64,000 bases of DNA, from NCBI RefSeq assembly GCF_031846585.1, contig NZ_JAVRHK010000013.1:1-64000 (forward strand), written 5' to 3'. This document shows positions 63,178 through 64,000 of the stretch, one piece after another. How positions within the stretch are numbered: position 1 is the first letter of the stretch; each line of letters begins with the position of its first letter. Made by a program: the position numbers and the translations under genes. Below the pieces are notes generated by a model. It was not told where the DNA came from. It did not search any database and saw only the letters and a list, made by a program, of their open reading frames with translations. This stretch comes from Autumnicola musiva (GTDB lineage Bacteria; Bacteroidota; Bacteroidia; Flavobacteriales; Flavobacteriaceae).

Positions 63178-64000
63178 TCACTTCCCTTTATTACTGCCAT
63201 TGATATGTCTTTTAAAAAGTTTCAGTTCGATATTCCTTGCCCCTTGCTTTTCAAAAAGCCTGGCCATTATTTCCTTGTTATTCGGCAAAGTGATTTTTGG
63301 AAGCACCACCACAAACCTATCGGTTGTTCCCGCTAAAACTTTTTCCGGAACACTATGTGCATATAGTATTTCCAAAGGAAGCGTTTGCATGGACTTTCTT
63401 TTTCCCTGCTTTTTGGTACTGATATAAAACCCGAACTGATCAGGCTCATAGCTGATCCCGGAGGAATTGTTTATTTCCATCACTACGAAAAAACGCTCGT
63501 TGTGAAACACGATATCTTTTACCTGCAGTACAACGCCAGAATTTTCCCGGCGCCGGAGTGTTCCTTTTGCCCTGCGTAGAAAGTGCTCCGAGAGCCGCTC
63601 CAGGTAGGGAGAAGATTTTGCTTTAGCAGTTTCTACAGAATTCTTTTTTAAAGGAGCTTCACTTCCCACCGCGTCTTCTTCAGTAAAGAAATAATAGAAA
63701 TGCGGCAGGTCTTCCCTGTACTTCAAAACAAAGGAAAACACCTTTCCCTGCTGATCGATTACAAACAGGTTGCTAATCGCTCCTTCTTTGGCCTGCAGGA
63801 GCCCGAAGTACTGCGGATGATCCTTATTATAAGTAAATACCATATAAGGAGCCCCGGTGACTGCCTGGCGGATCGGAGCCGGAAAGAAGAGGGCGACCTG
63901 CTGGTGGTCATTGGCATAGATGGTATCAGGAGCCTTATATGCCTGTGCATAAAGAAAATTGCTATTAAGCAGGACATAGAAGCTGGTCAACACAAAAAGT
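63178..64000 (-). CDS. traN: Conjugative transposon TraN (DUF4138), 5-prime end cut by window edge
   Basis: TraN component of the Bacteroidota conjugation channel, at least 273 residues. The body has APDTIYANDHQQVALFFPAP, FTYNKDHPQYFGLLQAKEGA, VVLQVKDIVFHNERFFVVME and PLEILYAHSVPEKVLAGTTD, the DUF4138 pattern of a VirB9-like periplasmic protein. The frame is open to the edge through LFVLTSFYVLLNSNFLYAQ, clearly the later half of a signal peptide. The GTG at 63993 is therefore probably not the start. The other tra genes should lie to the right of the window. Confidence 0.9.
   Translation of the reverse strand, partial: LFVLTSFYVLLNSNFLYAQAYKAPDTIYANDHQQVALFFPAPIRQAVTGAPYMVFTYNKDHPQYFGLLQAKEGAISNLFVIDQQGKVFSFVLKYREDLPHFYYFFTEEDAVGSEAPLKKNSVETAKAKSSPYLERLSEHFLRRAKGTLRRRENSGVVLQVKDIVFHNERFFVVMEINNSSGISYEPDQFGFYISTKKQGKRKSMQTLPLEILYAHSVPEKVLAGTTDRFVVVLPKITLPNNKEIMARLFEKQGARNIELKLFKRHINGSNKGK

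Noticed and set aside
62967..63200. 77-codon minus-strand frame overlapping the end of traN
   Set aside because: The small overlap is like coupled genes, but the translation matches no tra protein that I know and contains many basic, low-information segments.

Overview
The window reads as a chromosome segment of a Flavobacteriia-type member of the Bacteroidota. Supporting signs are two SusC/SusD outer-membrane glycan import systems, a hybrid two-component regulator fused to AraC, many lipoproteins with short lipoboxes, TAnnTTTG-type -7 promoter boxes, and Bacteroidota-style mob/tra genes. A marine or plant-polymer degrader near Gramella, Salegentibacter or Zunongwangia would fit; that placement is inference. 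No rRNA or tRNA gene was seen.

Region 1 (about 0.1-20.6 kb, minus strand) is an alpha-mannan or N-glycan polysaccharide utilization locus (PUL). In transcription order it holds a GH92 mannosidase, SusC, SusD, a SusE-like surface protein, an endo-acting GH76, an unusually long mannose-6-phosphate isomerase, a ROK sugar kinase, an MFS sugar importer, a GH125 exo-alpha-1,6-mannosidase, a second GH92 and a GH2. A GntR/UTRA repressor gene lies upstream. The palindrome ATATGT-N4-ACATAT recurs at the GH92 and SusC promoter regions and is the probable GntR operator. The scheme is surface cutting by GH76, import by SusCD, trimming by GH92/GH125, inner-membrane uptake of mannose by the MFS protein, then kinase and isomerase to fructose-6-phosphate.

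Region 2 (20.6-27.3 kb) is a scrambled junction. It holds a decayed IS21 istA fragment, a sulfatase, a second diverged copy of the GH92 promoter and 5-prime end (now a pseudogene), a three-repeat orphan CRISPR remnant, and two small lipoprotein genes.

Region 3 (27.3-48.3 kb) is a second PUL for a sulfated glycan, perhaps a sulfated galactan. A minus-strand operon runs sulfatase, GH2, an unassigned clan GH-A-like lipoprotein, SusC, SusD and a surface protein with three HYDIN-like repeats. A divergent 1348-residue hybrid two-component system probably senses the imported oligosaccharide. An aldose 1-epimerase, a further sulfatase and a five-bladed-propeller protein follow.

Region 4 (49.2-54.8 kb) has a sugar-dehydrogenase-like lipoprotein, a single-domain BLUF photoreceptor, and a sulfide/persulfide module: a metallo-beta-lactamase-rhodanese protein, a broken TauE/SafE exporter and a Crp/Fnr regulator. 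Two copies of CAGTAAC-N4-GTTACA lie in front of the two target genes.

Region 5 (53.4-58.1 kb) is a pseudogene graveyard. TauE/SafE, a DUF6544 gene, an SLC13 permease, ATP-type PEP carboxykinase and a DUF2490 gene are all broken by frameshifts, stops and junctions.

Region 6 (58.2 kb to the right edge, minus strand) is part of an integrative conjugative or mobilizable element: traN (cut by the edge), ssb, radC, a candidate oriT, then mobA, mobB and mobC.
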